A stretch of 64,000 nt of DNA from assembly GCA_002423395.1 (NCBI GenBank), contig DIVZ01000005.1, forward strand, positions 639,257 to 703,256, in the 5' to 3' direction. Within the stretch, counting starts at the first letter, position 1. Every line of letters begins with the position of its first letter. Position numbers and translations under genes: made by a program. The stretch comes from Eubacteriaceae bacterium UBA6119 (GTDB taxonomy: Bacteria; Bacillota; Clostridia; Eubacteriales; UBA1433). Shown here one piece after another: positions 50,237-59,368 of this stretch. The notes below the pieces were generated by a model. It had not been told where the DNA came from. It saw only the letters and a program-made list of their open reading frames with translations, and did no database searches.

Positions 50237-51757
50237 ATGAACATAAGACCAGAAGAAATAAGCGCAGTAATAGCGCAGCGCATAAAAGACTATAAGAATG
50301 AACTAGAAATATCAGAATTCGGTACAGTGCTGCAGGTAGGCGACGGTATTGCAAGAATTTACGGGCTTTCGGGATGCATGGTAGGAGAGCTGCTGCAGTT
50401 TTCGAGCGGAGTATACGGAATGGCGTTAAATCTTGAAGAAGATAACGTCGGCGCCGTAGTGCTTGGCAGCGATGAGAACATAATGGAAGGCGATATTGTT
50501 AAGCCTACTAAAACAGTAGTTTCCGTGCCTGTCGGAGAAGCTCTTATTGGAAGAGTAGTAAACGCTCTCGGTCAGCCAATAGACGGCAAAGGACCAATTA
50601 ATTCAAAAAAACACAGACCGATTGAAAATGAAGCGCCTAGCGTTCTTGACAGAAAATCGGTATTCCAGCCGTTGCAGACAGGACTTAAAGCTATTGACTC
50701 AATGATACCTATAGGCAAAGGTCAGAGAGAACTTATAATCGGCGACAGACAAATAGGCAAAACAGCAATAGCTATTGATACGATAATAAACCAAAAAGAA
50801 GAAAACGTAATATGCATTTATGTTGCTATAGGACAGAAAAAGTCAACGGTAGCACAGCTTGTTCAAACGCTTAGCGATAAAGGCGCGATGAAGTACACGA
50901 TAGTTGTATCCGCAACCGCGAGCGATGTTGCGCCGCTGCAGTACATAGCGCCTTTTGCAGGCTGCGCGATGGCGGAAGAGTTTATGTACGCGGGACGAGA
51001 CGTTTTAATAGTATACGACGACTTGTCCAAACACGCTGTAGCCTACAGAACTATGTCACTGCTGCTCCGCAGGCCGCCGGGTAGAGAAGCATACCCCGGC
51101 GATGTTTTCTATCTGCACAGCAGACTTCTGGAACGCAGCGCTAAGTTGTCGGCCGAACTTGGCGGAGGCTCAATTACAGCCCTTCCGATAATAGAAACAC
51201 AGAGCGGAGACGTTTCAGCTTATATTCCCACAAACGTAATATCAATAACCGACGGGCAGATATTCCTTGAATCGGAACTATTTTATACAGGCCATCGTCC
51301 TGCCGTAAACTCGGGCATATCGGTATCGCGTGTAGGCGGCGACGCCCAGATAAAAGCAATGAAAAAAGTATCGGGGAAAATAAAGCTGGAGCTTGCGCAA
51401 TATCGTGAACTGCAAAGTTTTGCTCAGTTCGGCTCAGATTTAGATAAAGACACAAAGCAAAGACTTGACCACGGCGAGCGGCTGATGGAAATTTTAAAAC
51501 AGCGTCAGTACAGCCCTATAAAAGTTGAGCATCAGGTGCTTATATTATACTGCGCAACACACAATTATCTTGCCGATATAAAAGTTGAGGATATCCATAG
51601 TTTTGAAACGGGTCTATATGATTTTATGGATACCCATTATCCGCAGATAGGAAACGAGATTAAACAAAAGGGCAATATAAGCAAAGAACTTGAAATTATG
51701 ATGAATTCGGCAATTGAAGAGTATAAAAAAGTATTTAAATCAAAGGGTGATAAATAA
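50237..51757 (+). CDS. atpA: ATP synthase F1 subunit alpha
   Basis: 506 residues. It is the non-catalytic nucleotide-binding subunit. The P-loop GDRQIGKTA, the ATP-synthase signature PAVNSGISVSRVGG and the DELSEED-region equivalent are present. GGGAGG serves as ribosome-binding site. Its stop overlaps the atpG start in TAATG. Confidence 0.98.
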   Translation: MNIRPEEISAVIAQRIKDYKNELEISEFGTVLQVGDGIARIYGLSGCMVGELLQFSSGVYGMALNLEEDNVGAVVLGSDENIMEGDIVKPTKTVVSVPVGEALIGRVVNALGQPIDGKGPINSKKHRPIENEAPSVLDRKSVFQPLQTGLKAIDSMIPIGKGQRELIIGDRQIGKTAIAIDTIINQKEENVICIYVAIGQKKSTVAQLVQTLSDKGAMKYTIVVSATASDVAPLQYIAPFAGCAMAEEFMYAGRDVLIVYDDLSKHAVAYRTMSLLLRRPPGREAYPGDVFYLHSRLLERSAKLSAELGGGSITALPIIETQSGDVSAYIPTNVISITDGQIFLESELFYTGHRPAVNSGISVSRVGGDAQIKAMKKVSGKIKLELAQYRELQSFAQFGSDLDKDTKQRLDHGERLMEILKQRQYSPIKVEHQVLILYCATHNYLADIKVEDIHSFETGLYDFMDTHYPQIGNEIKQKGNISKELEIMMNSAIEEYKKVFKSKGDK

Positions 51758-52626
51758 TGCCGCAGAACAGCATAAGAGGCATTAAGCGAAGAATAAAAAG
51801 CGTAAAGAGTATTGAGCATATTACAAATGCGATGAAACTGGTATCAAGCGCAAAGCTCAGAAAAGCTAAGAATGCGTACGAAAAAACAAACAAGTACCTT
51901 GCAGTAATAACGCAGGAAATAGAAGAAATACTCAAAAATGCCGACCTTAAAAATATAAAATCAAATAATGATACCCAGGCAAGGACATGCTATATAGCCA
52001 TTACAAGCAACGGCGGACTTTGCGGCAGCTTTTCTACAAACATTATAAAAAAAGTATTATATGAAATGAATGAAGAAAAATCCCAAGAAAGACAAACTGC
52101 ACTATTAGTTGCAATAGGCAATAAAGGCAGAGAGTATTTTATAAAAAGAGGATATGAAATAATACAGGATTACTTATATCCGCCCGAAAGCATAACTTTT
52201 GAGGAAGTGCAAGAGTTGTGCGTATCTTTTTTGAAAATGTACAATGAAGGAAAAATTGATAAAATAGTTTTAATTTATAACGCATTTATAGACTCTTTAA
52301 TGCAAAAAGTCATTGTAAAAACTCTTCTTCCATATGAAAGCAAAAGCGGAGAGGATATAAAAACAAAAAAATATATTGAATACGAACCTTCGGACAGTGC
52401 AGTATTTGATTATATAATACCTAAATACGCGGAAGTTGCGGTGTATAAAGCTATTGTGGAATCGGCAACGTGCGAGCACGCGGCCAGAAGAATCGCGATG
52501 GAAAACGCAACTGACAACGCGCTTGAAATGATTGACGAGCTTAGTTTGGAGTTTAATACAATAAGACAAGCGGCGATAACAAACGAAATATCAGAAATAG
52601 TGCGCGGCGCGGAAGCGTTGAAATAA
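51757..52626 (+). CDS. atpG: ATP synthase F1 subunit gamma
   Basis: 289 residues, forming the central rotor shaft. The N-terminal IKRRIKSVKSIEHITNAMKL and the C-terminal ENATDNALEMIDEL-NTIRQAAITNEI segments are the conserved paired helices. It overlaps atpA by one base and lies 14 bases before atpD. Confidence 0.97.
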   Translation: MPQNSIRGIKRRIKSVKSIEHITNAMKLVSSAKLRKAKNAYEKTNKYLAVITQEIEEILKNADLKNIKSNNDTQARTCYIAITSNGGLCGSFSTNIIKKVLYEMNEEKSQERQTALLVAIGNKGREYFIKRGYEIIQDYLYPPESITFEEVQELCVSFLKMYNEGKIDKIVLIYNAFIDSLMQKVIVKTLLPYESKSGEDIKTKKYIEYEPSDSAVFDYIIPKYAEVAVYKAIVESATCEHAARRIAMENATDNALEMIDELSLEFNTIRQAAITNEISEIVRGAEALK

Positions 52627-52640
52627 AGGAGGCGCAGAAA

Positions 52641-54044
52641 ATGGCTGAAAATACAGGCGTAGTACATCAGATTATCGGACCGGTAATTGATATAAAATTT
52701 AACGCAAATGAAATGCCGAAGCTGCTTACGGCAATAGAGATACGGTTTAACGACAGGCTGCTTGTTGCGGAAGTTGCGCAGCATATAGGCGACGACGTTG
52801 TACGCTGCATTGCGTTATCATCAACGGACGGGCTTGTAAGAGGAACGCAAGCTTTTAACACGCAAAAACCTATTGAAGTGCCTGTAGGAGCTGAAGTGCT
52901 TGGAAGACTGTTTAATGTGACAGGTCATACAATTGATAATAAAGGCGAGCTTGATACAAAAATGAAAATGCCGATTCACCGCGCCGCTCCTTCGTTTGAA
53001 GAGCAGGACACATCTTCGGTAATATTTGAGACTGGCATTAAAGTAATAGATTTAATAGCTCCATACACGAGAGGCGGAAAAGTTGGACTTTTCGGCGGCG
53101 CGGGCGTAGGAAAGACGGTTTTAATTCAAGAACTTATTAATAATATAGCCAAAGAACACGGCGGCATATCGGTATTCACGGGCGTGGGCGAGAGAACAAG
53201 GGAAGGCAACGACTTGTATAACGAAATGATAGAATCGGGAGTTATAGCCAAAACAGCAATGGTGTTCGGACAGATGAACGAGCCTCCCGGAGCGAGAATG
53301 AGAGTCGCGCTAACAGGGCTTACGATGGCGGAATATTTCAGGGATGTTGAGCATCAGGATGTGCTTTTATTCATAGACAACATTTTCCGTTTTACTCAGG
53401 CAGGCAGTGAAGTTTCTGCGCTGCTAGGGCGTATTCCGAGCGCCGTTGGATATCAGCCTACTCTGGCTACAGAAATGGGCGCGCTTCAGGAAAGAATTAC
53501 GTCTACAAAAAAAGGCTCTATTACATCAGTGCAGGCAATATATGTTCCCGCGGATGACCTTACAGACCCGGCTCCGGCGACTACATTTGCGCATCTTGAC
53601 GCAACTACGGTATTATCAAGATCTATAACGGAGCTTGGTATATTCCCAGCGGTTGATCCGCTTGATTCTACTTCAAGAATAATGGATCCGCTAATACTCG
53701 GCGAAGAACATTACAATACGGCGCGCGGAGTTCAGGAAGTGCTTCAAAAATATAAAGACCTCCAGGATATTATAGCTATACTAGGTATGGATGAATTATC
53801 TGACGCCGACAAACTTGTCGTGTCGAGAGCGAGAAAAATTCAAAGGTTTCTCTCCCAACCGCTGCATGTTGCGGAACAGTTCACGGATATGCCCGGCAGA
53901 TATATACCTCTTACTGAGACAATAAGAGGTTTTAGGGAGATACTTGAAGGAAAACATGACGAAATTCCGGAATCTATGTTTTTCTTTGCCGGCGGTATAG
54001 ACGAAGTAGTACAAAGGTTTACGCAAAATGGCAAAGACGTTTAA
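52641..54044 (+). CDS. atpD: ATP synthase F1 subunit beta (catalytic)
   Basis: 467 residues. The catalytic P-loop GGAGVGKTV, the GERTREGND segment with the catalytic Glu, and ALLGRIPSAVGYQPTLATEM are intact, as is the DELSDAD regulatory loop. An AAAGGAGG ribosome-binding site precedes it. It overlaps atpC by 17 bases. Confidence 0.98.
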   Translation: MAENTGVVHQIIGPVIDIKFNANEMPKLLTAIEIRFNDRLLVAEVAQHIGDDVVRCIALSSTDGLVRGTQAFNTQKPIEVPVGAEVLGRLFNVTGHTIDNKGELDTKMKMPIHRAAPSFEEQDTSSVIFETGIKVIDLIAPYTRGGKVGLFGGAGVGKTVLIQELINNIAKEHGGISVFTGVGERTREGNDLYNEMIESGVIAKTAMVFGQMNEPPGARMRVALTGLTMAEYFRDVEHQDVLLFIDNIFRFTQAGSEVSALLGRIPSAVGYQPTLATEMGALQERITSTKKGSITSVQAIYVPADDLTDPAPATTFAHLDATTVLSRSITELGIFPAVDPLDSTSRIMDPLILGEEHYNTARGVQEVLQKYKDLQDIIAILGMDELSDADKLVVSRARKIQRFLSQPLHVAEQFTDMPGRYIPLTETIRGFREILEGKHDEIPESMFFFAGGIDEVVQRFTQNGKDV

Positions 54045-54459
54045 ACTAAAAGTTATTACACCTGAAAGACTGTTTTATTTGGGCGAAGCAGAAATGGTTA
54101 TAGTACGCACCGCGGGCGGAGACGAAGGGTTTTTGGCTAACCATGTATGGGGCTGCAAACTTTTAGTTCCCGGCGAAATGAAAATAAAAGAAGCCGGAGC
54201 AAGTAAAAGCGAATATAAATTAGCCGCATTATCGGAAGGCTTTATTAACGTAAAAGACAGCGTTACCATTTATACGGACGCAGCAGAATGGCCTGATGAA
54301 ATAGATGTTGAAAGAGCGGAGCGGGCTAAAGAAAAAGCCCAAGCTAAACTAAGGCAATCTCAGGGCAAGTTTGACCACATGCAGACTGAAATTGCGCTTC
54401 ATAAAGCTATTAACAGAATAAGAGTTAAATCGGATGTGTATGATAATAAAAAACAGTAA
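54028..54459 (+). CDS. atpC: ATP synthase F1 subunit epsilon
   Basis: 143 residues, slightly longer than most. The N-terminal beta sandwich begins FKLKVITPERLFYLGEAE, and the C-terminal helical hairpin (ERAKEKAQAKL) that can inhibit ATP hydrolysis is complete. It is the last gene of atpZIBEFHAGDC and ends just before a terminator. Confidence 0.95.
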   Translation: MAKTFKLKVITPERLFYLGEAEMVIVRTAGGDEGFLANHVWGCKLLVPGEMKIKEAGASKSEYKLAALSEGFINVKDSVTIYTDAAEWPDEIDVERAERAKEKAQAKLRQSQGKFDHMQTEIALHKAINRIRVKSDVYDNKKQ

Positions 54460-54460
54460 C

Positions 54461-54486
54461 AAAGAGGAGAAGATCCTCTTTTTCTA
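54461..54486 (+). terminator. Terminator of the atp operon
   Basis: An 8-bp stem AAAGAGGA / TCCTCTTT (54461-54468, 54474-54481) with loop GAAGA and a T run. Confidence 0.85.
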
Positions 54487-54603
54487 TTATATTAATAAAT
54501 TATTAAGTAAAATTAATAATTTACATGATTATATATATCGTAATGTGTAGTATAATAATAAAACTTATTTTGATATAAATAATTGTTTTTAGAGAGGCAG
54601 AAT

Positions 54604-55008
54604 ATGAAAATCTCTACAAAAGGCAGATACGCCCTGCGCATTATGATTTATCTTGCAAGACATGATACGGGGGAGCATATTTCACTGAAAGAAATTTCAG
54701 AGAGTGAAGATATTTCGATAAAATATCTTGAAAACATTATATCGAAACTGTATAAGAACGGACTTGTTGTAAGTCTGCGAGGAGCATGCGGCGGATACAG
54801 ACTGGCAAAGAGCGCAAGCCAGTATACGGCAGGTGAAATTATAAGAGCTGCAGAGGGAAGCATAGCGCCCATTGCGTGCCTTGAGGATGAAATTAACTTA
54901 TGCCCCAGAAACAAAGAATGCGCGACTATCAAATTCTGGGAAGGTCTTTACGGAGCTATGAACGACTATATAGACAGTTTTAGTTTAGAAAAATTTATTG
55001 AGCAATAA
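54604..55008 (+). CDS. iscR: Rrf2-family regulator, IscR type
   Basis: 134 residues. The N-terminal winged helix begins MKISTKGRYALRIMIYLA and includes ISIKYLENIISKLYKNGLV. The C-terminal part has three cysteines spaced C-x7-C-x5-C (CLEDEINLC, KEC), as in Fe-S-binding IscR rather than CymR, which lacks them. It heads the metY-iscS-iscU cluster and probably senses Fe-S status. ATG 54604 is chosen for the AGAGGC ribosome-binding site and the conserved MKISTKGRY start. Confidence 0.9.
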   Translation: MKISTKGRYALRIMIYLARHDTGEHISLKEISESEDISIKYLENIISKLYKNGLVVSLRGACGGYRLAKSASQYTAGEIIRAAEGSIAPIACLEDEINLCPRNKECATIKFWEGLYGAMNDYIDSFSLEKFIEQ

Positions 55009-55011
55009 TCG

Positions 55012-55040
55012 TTGACAAAAATTTTATATGCATATATAAT
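55012..55040 (+). promoter_or_regulatory. Consensus promoter of metY-iscS-iscU
   Basis: A perfect TTGACA (55012-55017), a 17-base spacer and a perfect TATAAT (55035-55040), 33 bases before metY. It starts four bases after the iscR stop. The spacer is the AT-rich near-palindrome TATATGCATATA, a possible regulator site. Confidence 0.75.
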
Positions 55041-55073
55041 TCATACTAATATGATAGGAAATGGTAAATTATT

Positions 55074-56366
55074 ATGATTAAAGACAAAAGAAATTTCAAA
55101 TTCGAAACGCTTCAGCTTCACGTTGGACAGGAAAGCCCTGATAGCGCAACGGACGCAAGATGCGTACCGATATACCAAACTTCATCATATGTATTTAAAA
55201 ACTGCGATCAGGCTCAGGCGCGTTTTGCGCTTACCGAAGAAGGCAATATATATACACGAATAACTAATCCGACCAGTGACGTATTTGAGAAAAGAATTGC
55301 AGCATTGGAAGGAGGCATAGGCGCGCTTGCCACATCTTCAGGTGCGGCGGCTGTTACCTACGCCATACTTAACATTGCGTCAGCAGGTGACCATATTGTA
55401 TCCGCTGTAACAATTTACGGAGGCACATATAATCTGCTTGCAAATACGCTTATTGATTACCGAATAGAAACCACATTTGTTGACGCGGATATTGAAGGTT
55501 CTTTTGAAAACGCTATAAAAGAGAACACAAAAATGATTTTTATTGAAAGTTTAGGCAATCCCAACTGCAATGTAATAGATATAAAAAAAGTCGCGGAAAT
55601 AGCCCATAAGCACGGCATACCGCTTATTGTAGACAATACATTCGCAACGCCTTACCTTTTCAGACCGTTTGAGCACGGCGCTGACATAGTAGTACATTCA
55701 GCGACAAAATTCTTGGGTGGACACGGCACATCAATTGGTGGAGTTATTGTAGATTCCGGCAAATTTGACTGGGCGCAAAATGACAAATTCCCTGGTCTGT
55801 CAAAGCCCAATCCAAGTTATCATAATATAGTTCTTACACAAACTGCAGGCGCTGCCGCATATATTACAAAGGCTAGGGTAATAATTATGAGAGATATGGG
55901 TGCGGTGATATCTCCTTTTAACGCGTTTATTTTCCTGCAGGGGCTTGAAACGCTTTCACTTAGAATAGAGCGGCATATAGAAAACACAAAAAAAGTAATA
56001 GAGTATTTAAAAAGCCATCCGAAAATTGAAAAAGTAAATCATCCTTCGCTTGCAGACAGCGGATACAAAGAGCTATATGATAAATATTTTCCGCATGGCG
56101 CAGGCTCAATTTTTACTGTTGAAGTAAAGGGCGGAGATGTTGAAGCTAAAAAATTTATCGACAATCTTCAGCTGTTTAGTCTGCTTGCAAATGTAGCGGA
56201 CGTGAAATCATTAGTTATACATCCCGCAAGCACAACGCATTCGCAGATGAACGAGCAGGAGCTTAAGGACTCGGGTATAAAACAAAATACAATAAGGCTC
56301 TCGATTGGGACAGAGCATATTGACGACATTATATATGATTTAGAAAACGCATTAAAATTTATATAA
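55074..56366 (+). CDS. metY: O-acetylhomoserine sulfhydrylase (aminocarboxypropyltransferase)
   Basis: Makes homocysteine directly from O-acetylhomoserine and sulfide, using PLP. The 430 residues match the MetY length (about 425-435), longer than cystathionine gamma-synthase. Features include the N-terminal FKFETLQLHVGQE, YTRITNPT, and the PLP lysine in VHSATKFLGGHG. It has its own consensus promoter just after iscR and lies 15 bases before iscS. Confidence 0.95.
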   Translation: MIKDKRNFKFETLQLHVGQESPDSATDARCVPIYQTSSYVFKNCDQAQARFALTEEGNIYTRITNPTSDVFEKRIAALEGGIGALATSSGAAAVTYAILNIASAGDHIVSAVTIYGGTYNLLANTLIDYRIETTFVDADIEGSFENAIKENTKMIFIESLGNPNCNVIDIKKVAEIAHKHGIPLIVDNTFATPYLFRPFEHGADIVVHSATKFLGGHGTSIGGVIVDSGKFDWAQNDKFPGLSKPNPSYHNIVLTQTAGAAAYITKARVIIMRDMGAVISPFNAFIFLQGLETLSLRIERHIENTKKVIEYLKSHPKIEKVNHPSLADSGYKELYDKYFPHGAGSIFTVEVKGGDVEAKKFIDNLQLFSLLANVADVKSLVIHPASTTHSQMNEQELKDSGIKQNTIRLSIGTEHIDDIIYDLENALKFI

Positions 56367-56381
56367 GAAAGAAGACGTGAA

Positions 56382-57557
56382 ATGATAGTTTACGCAGACA
56401 ACGCGGCAACAACCGCGGTAAGCAAAAAATCAATGGAAGCAATGCTGCCTTATTTTGATAAATATTACGGCAATCCTTCAAGCGTACACCAGATCGGAAG
56501 AGAAGCGGCTAAAACATTAATTGAAGCTCGAAAGTTCATAGCGCAAACTCTAGGCGCAGATGAGAAGGAAATATATTTCACATCCGGCGGAACGGAAGCC
56601 GACAATTGGGCGATAACATTTGCCGCAAACATGGGAGCGAAAAAAGGGAAAAAACATTTAATAACCACAAAAATAGAACACCACGCTGTTTTATATATGT
56701 TTGAAAAACTGGAAAAAGAAGGTTTCGAGGTGACATACCTTGACGTATATAAAGACGGCATAGTAAAAATTGAAGATGTTTTAAATGCAATAAGAGAAGA
56801 TACGGCTTTTGTAAGCGTAATGTATGCAAACAATGAAATAGGGACAATTCAGCCGATAGCTGAAATAGGAAAACTTTGCAGAGAGAAGGGAGTATTGTTT
56901 CATACGGACGCAGTTCAGGCGGTAGGTCATCTGCCTATTAACGTAAAAGATGAAAATATAGATATGCTGAGCTTGTCAGCTCATAAATTTCACGGTCCCA
57001 AAGGCGTAGGCGCGCTGTATTGCAGAAAAGGAATAAAGCTTGAAAGCTTTCTGCTTGGTGGCGGTCAGGAAATGGGTAAACGAGCAAGTACAGAAAATGT
57101 TGCGGGAATAGTAGGAATGGCGGCGGCGCTTAATCAGTCGGCTGCTGAAATGACAGAAAACGAAAAGAAAGTAAAAGCAATGCGAGACAGACTAATAGAA
57201 GAACTGACGAAAGTACCTCACAGCATATTAAACGGACACAGAATAAAACGCCTGCCGGGCAATGTTAATTTCTGCTTTGAAGGAATTGAAGGCGAATCAA
57301 TGCTGCTTCTATTAGATATGAAAGGCATATGCGCTTCATCGGGCTCTGCCTGTACGTCGGGCTCGCTTGATCCCAGCCATGTGCTTTTGGCGTTAGGGCT
57401 GCCTCACGCGACAGCGCACGGATCTCTAAGACTGACTCTAAGCGAATATAACAGCGAAAATGAAATAGATTATATAATAGAAGAACTCCCGAAAATAATA
57501 CAGCGGCTGCGAGAAATGTCGCCTGTATGGGAAAGTATTATAAAGGAGGAAGAGTAA
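56382..57557 (+). CDS. iscS: Cysteine desulfurase (NifS/IscS family)
   Basis: Removes sulfur from cysteine for Fe-S cluster assembly. The 391 residues match group I desulfurases. The N-terminal YADNAATTAVS, the PLP lysine in SLSAHKFHGPKG and the mobile-loop catalytic Cys in SSGSACTSGS are present. Its stop overlaps the iscU start in TAATG. Confidence 0.95.
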   Translation: MIVYADNAATTAVSKKSMEAMLPYFDKYYGNPSSVHQIGREAAKTLIEARKFIAQTLGADEKEIYFTSGGTEADNWAITFAANMGAKKGKKHLITTKIEHHAVLYMFEKLEKEGFEVTYLDVYKDGIVKIEDVLNAIREDTAFVSVMYANNEIGTIQPIAEIGKLCREKGVLFHTDAVQAVGHLPINVKDENIDMLSLSAHKFHGPKGVGALYCRKGIKLESFLLGGGQEMGKRASTENVAGIVGMAAALNQSAAEMTENEKKVKAMRDRLIEELTKVPHSILNGHRIKRLPGNVNFCFEGIEGESMLLLLDMKGICASSGSACTSGSLDPSHVLLALGLPHATAHGSLRLTLSEYNSENEIDYIIEELPKIIQRLREMSPVWESIIKEEE

Positions 57558-57994
57558 TGCAGTACAGTGAAAAAGTAATGGATCATTTTTCAAATCCAAG
57601 AAATGTGGGCAAAATAGAAGACGCAGACGCAGTTGGTGAAGTAGGTAATTCTAAATGCGGCGATATTATGAAGATATATTTAAAAATTGACGGTGAAAAG
57701 ATTACGGACGTAAAATTTAACACATTCGGATGCGGCGCGGCCGTAGCCACAAGCTCAATGGCAACAGAATTAATAAAAGGAAAAACATTAGACGAAGTCT
57801 TAAAACTTACAAACAAAGCTGTAATAGAAGCGCTTGACGGGCTCCCGCCTGCTAAAATTCACTGTTCGGTTCTTGCCGAAGAAGCGGTAAAAGCGGCTAT
57901 TGCGGACTATTATAAGAAAAACAACATTCCGTTAAGCGACGAGCTTACAGGCTGCAAAGGCTGCTGCGGCGCATGCGGTCAAAAAGAAAATTAA
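57557..57994 (+). CDS. iscU: Fe-S cluster scaffold IscU/NifU N-terminal type, with Cys-rich tail
   Basis: 145 residues. The three scaffold cysteines are in GNSKCGD, TFGCGAAVA and IHCSVLAEE, with the conserved Asp in CGD. A short C-terminal extension CKGCCGACGQ adds four cysteines, as seen in anaerobe NifU-like scaffolds. ATG 57557 has a strong AAAGGAGG ribosome-binding site inside the iscS end. Confidence 0.94.
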   Translation: MQYSEKVMDHFSNPRNVGKIEDADAVGEVGNSKCGDIMKIYLKIDGEKITDVKFNTFGCGAAVATSSMATELIKGKTLDEVLKLTNKAVIEALDGLPPAKIHCSVLAEEAVKAAIADYYKKNNIPLSDELTGCKGCCGACGQKEN

Positions 57995-58036
57995 AAATAT
58001 ATAAAACTAAAAATAAATTTGCTATAATATAATCTG

Positions 58037-58068
58037 CCTCTTAATATCTTTATATATAAGAGGTATTT
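58037..58068 (+). terminator. Hairpin between iscU and metA
   Basis: Stem CCTCTTA / TAAGAGG (58037-58043, 58057-58063) with a 13-base loop, then TATTTTAT. It is probably a weak terminator of the isc unit or part of the metA leader. It shows no SAM-riboswitch or T-box features. Confidence 0.45.
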
Positions 58069-58088
58069 TATAAATACGGAGAAAAAAT

Positions 58089-59012
58089 ATGCCGATACTT
58101 GTGCCAAAAGGGCTTCCAGCTTACAGTTTATTAAAAGAAGAAAATATATTCGTAATGCATCACGAAAGAGCGGCGCAGCAGGATATTCGTCCGCTTCACA
58201 TCGCAATTGTAAACTTAATGCCCACAAAAGAAGTTACGGAAACGCAGCTTATAAGGATGCTTGCCAATACGCCTCTGCAGGTAAATTTGCAGCTTCTTAC
58301 CATGGACAGCCACGAGTCTAAAAACACAGATAAGCAGCACCTTGACAATTTTTACAAAACGTACGAGGAAATTAAGAACCAGCGTTTTGACGGAATGATT
58401 ATAACGGGAGCTCCCGTGGAATTTTTAAAATTCGAGCAAGTGGATTACTGGGAGGAGCTTTCCGAGATATTGGAATACACAAAGAAAAATGTGTTTTCCA
58501 CATTGCATATATGCTGGGGGGCGCAGGCGGGGCTTTATTATCATTACGGAATAGACAAATATATTCTCGATGAAAAATTGTTCGGAGTATTTAAGCATAA
58601 GACTCTTGACAAAAAATCGGAAATTACCCGCGGATTTGACGACGAGTTTTACGTGCCGCACTCAAGGCATACTTCTATTAAAAAAGAAGATATAGAAAAA
58701 GTAAAGGATTTAAAAATACTCGCTGAGTCGGATATCGCGGGTGTGCATATAATAACAGCCAATGAAAACAGGCGAATATTCCTTCAGGGACATATGGAAT
58801 ACGACAGGGAAACATTAAATCTCGAATATTTAAGAGACAAGAAAAAAGGGCTTGATATAGAAGTGCCAAGCAATTACTTTACTAACGACGACCCCGATAA
58901 GGACATAATTATAAAATGGAGCGGGCAGGGAAATCTGCTGTTCGCAAACTGGCTTAACTATGTATATCAGGAAACTCCGTATGACCTTGATACACTTATT
59001 CCGCTGGAATAA
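58089..59012 (+). CDS. metA: Homoserine O-acetyltransferase (MetA family)
   Basis: Activates homoserine for methionine synthesis. 307 residues. The catalytic Cys142 (HICWGAQAG), His235 and Glu237 (GHMEYD) lie at the same positions as in E. coli MetA. Position 111 is Glu (GAPVEF), which in characterised MetA enzymes goes with acetyl-CoA use; succinyl-specific ones have Gly. This agrees with the O-acetylhomoserine sulfhydrylase encoded upstream. GGAG precedes the start. It often is misnamed succinyltransferase. Confidence 0.94.
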   Translation: MPILVPKGLPAYSLLKEENIFVMHHERAAQQDIRPLHIAIVNLMPTKEVTETQLIRMLANTPLQVNLQLLTMDSHESKNTDKQHLDNFYKTYEEIKNQRFDGMIITGAPVEFLKFEQVDYWEELSEILEYTKKNVFSTLHICWGAQAGLYYHYGIDKYILDEKLFGVFKHKTLDKKSEITRGFDDEFYVPHSRHTSIKKEDIEKVKDLKILAESDIAGVHIITANENRRIFLQGHMEYDRETLNLEYLRDKKKGLDIEVPSNYFTNDDPDKDIIIKWSGQGNLLFANWLNYVYQETPYDLDTLIPLE

Positions 59013-59042
59013 TAGTTTACCATTCAGTATTTATGAATATTT

Positions 59043-59080
59043 ACAGACTATGGCAAATAAGCGCTATAGTCTGTTTTTAT
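59043..59080 (+). terminator. Terminator after metA
   Basis: A 9-bp perfect outer stem ACAGACTAT / ATAGTCTGT (59043-59051, 59066-59074) with further inner pairs, then TTTTTATT. The rest of 59081-59368 is very AT-rich and nothing else is supported. Confidence 0.85.
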
Positions 59081-59368
59081 TAAATAGTAATTAATGCAGT
59101 AGAATATTACTCTAATTTTAAATCATTTTTTTTATTTTCAGCGCTTTAAAGCTAATTTATTTTGAGATATCAAAATATTAATGTGGCATTGGATACTAAA
59201 ATAAATTATAATCAAAACATAAATAATCATTATAATCCTGTTCCTTAATTACTTTTTATTATTATCTTTATTAATATATAATTAATTTCTTTTTTATTTG
59301 CATTATGTTTTAAAATCATATTAAGTGGTAAAATATAGTCAGTAAAAAAAATTTTATGGAGGCATATT

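Noticed and set aside
57995..58088. SAM riboswitch or T-box ahead of metA
   Set aside because: The 94-base gap is too short and contains only one simple hairpin; no T-box sequence or SAM-I core is visible.
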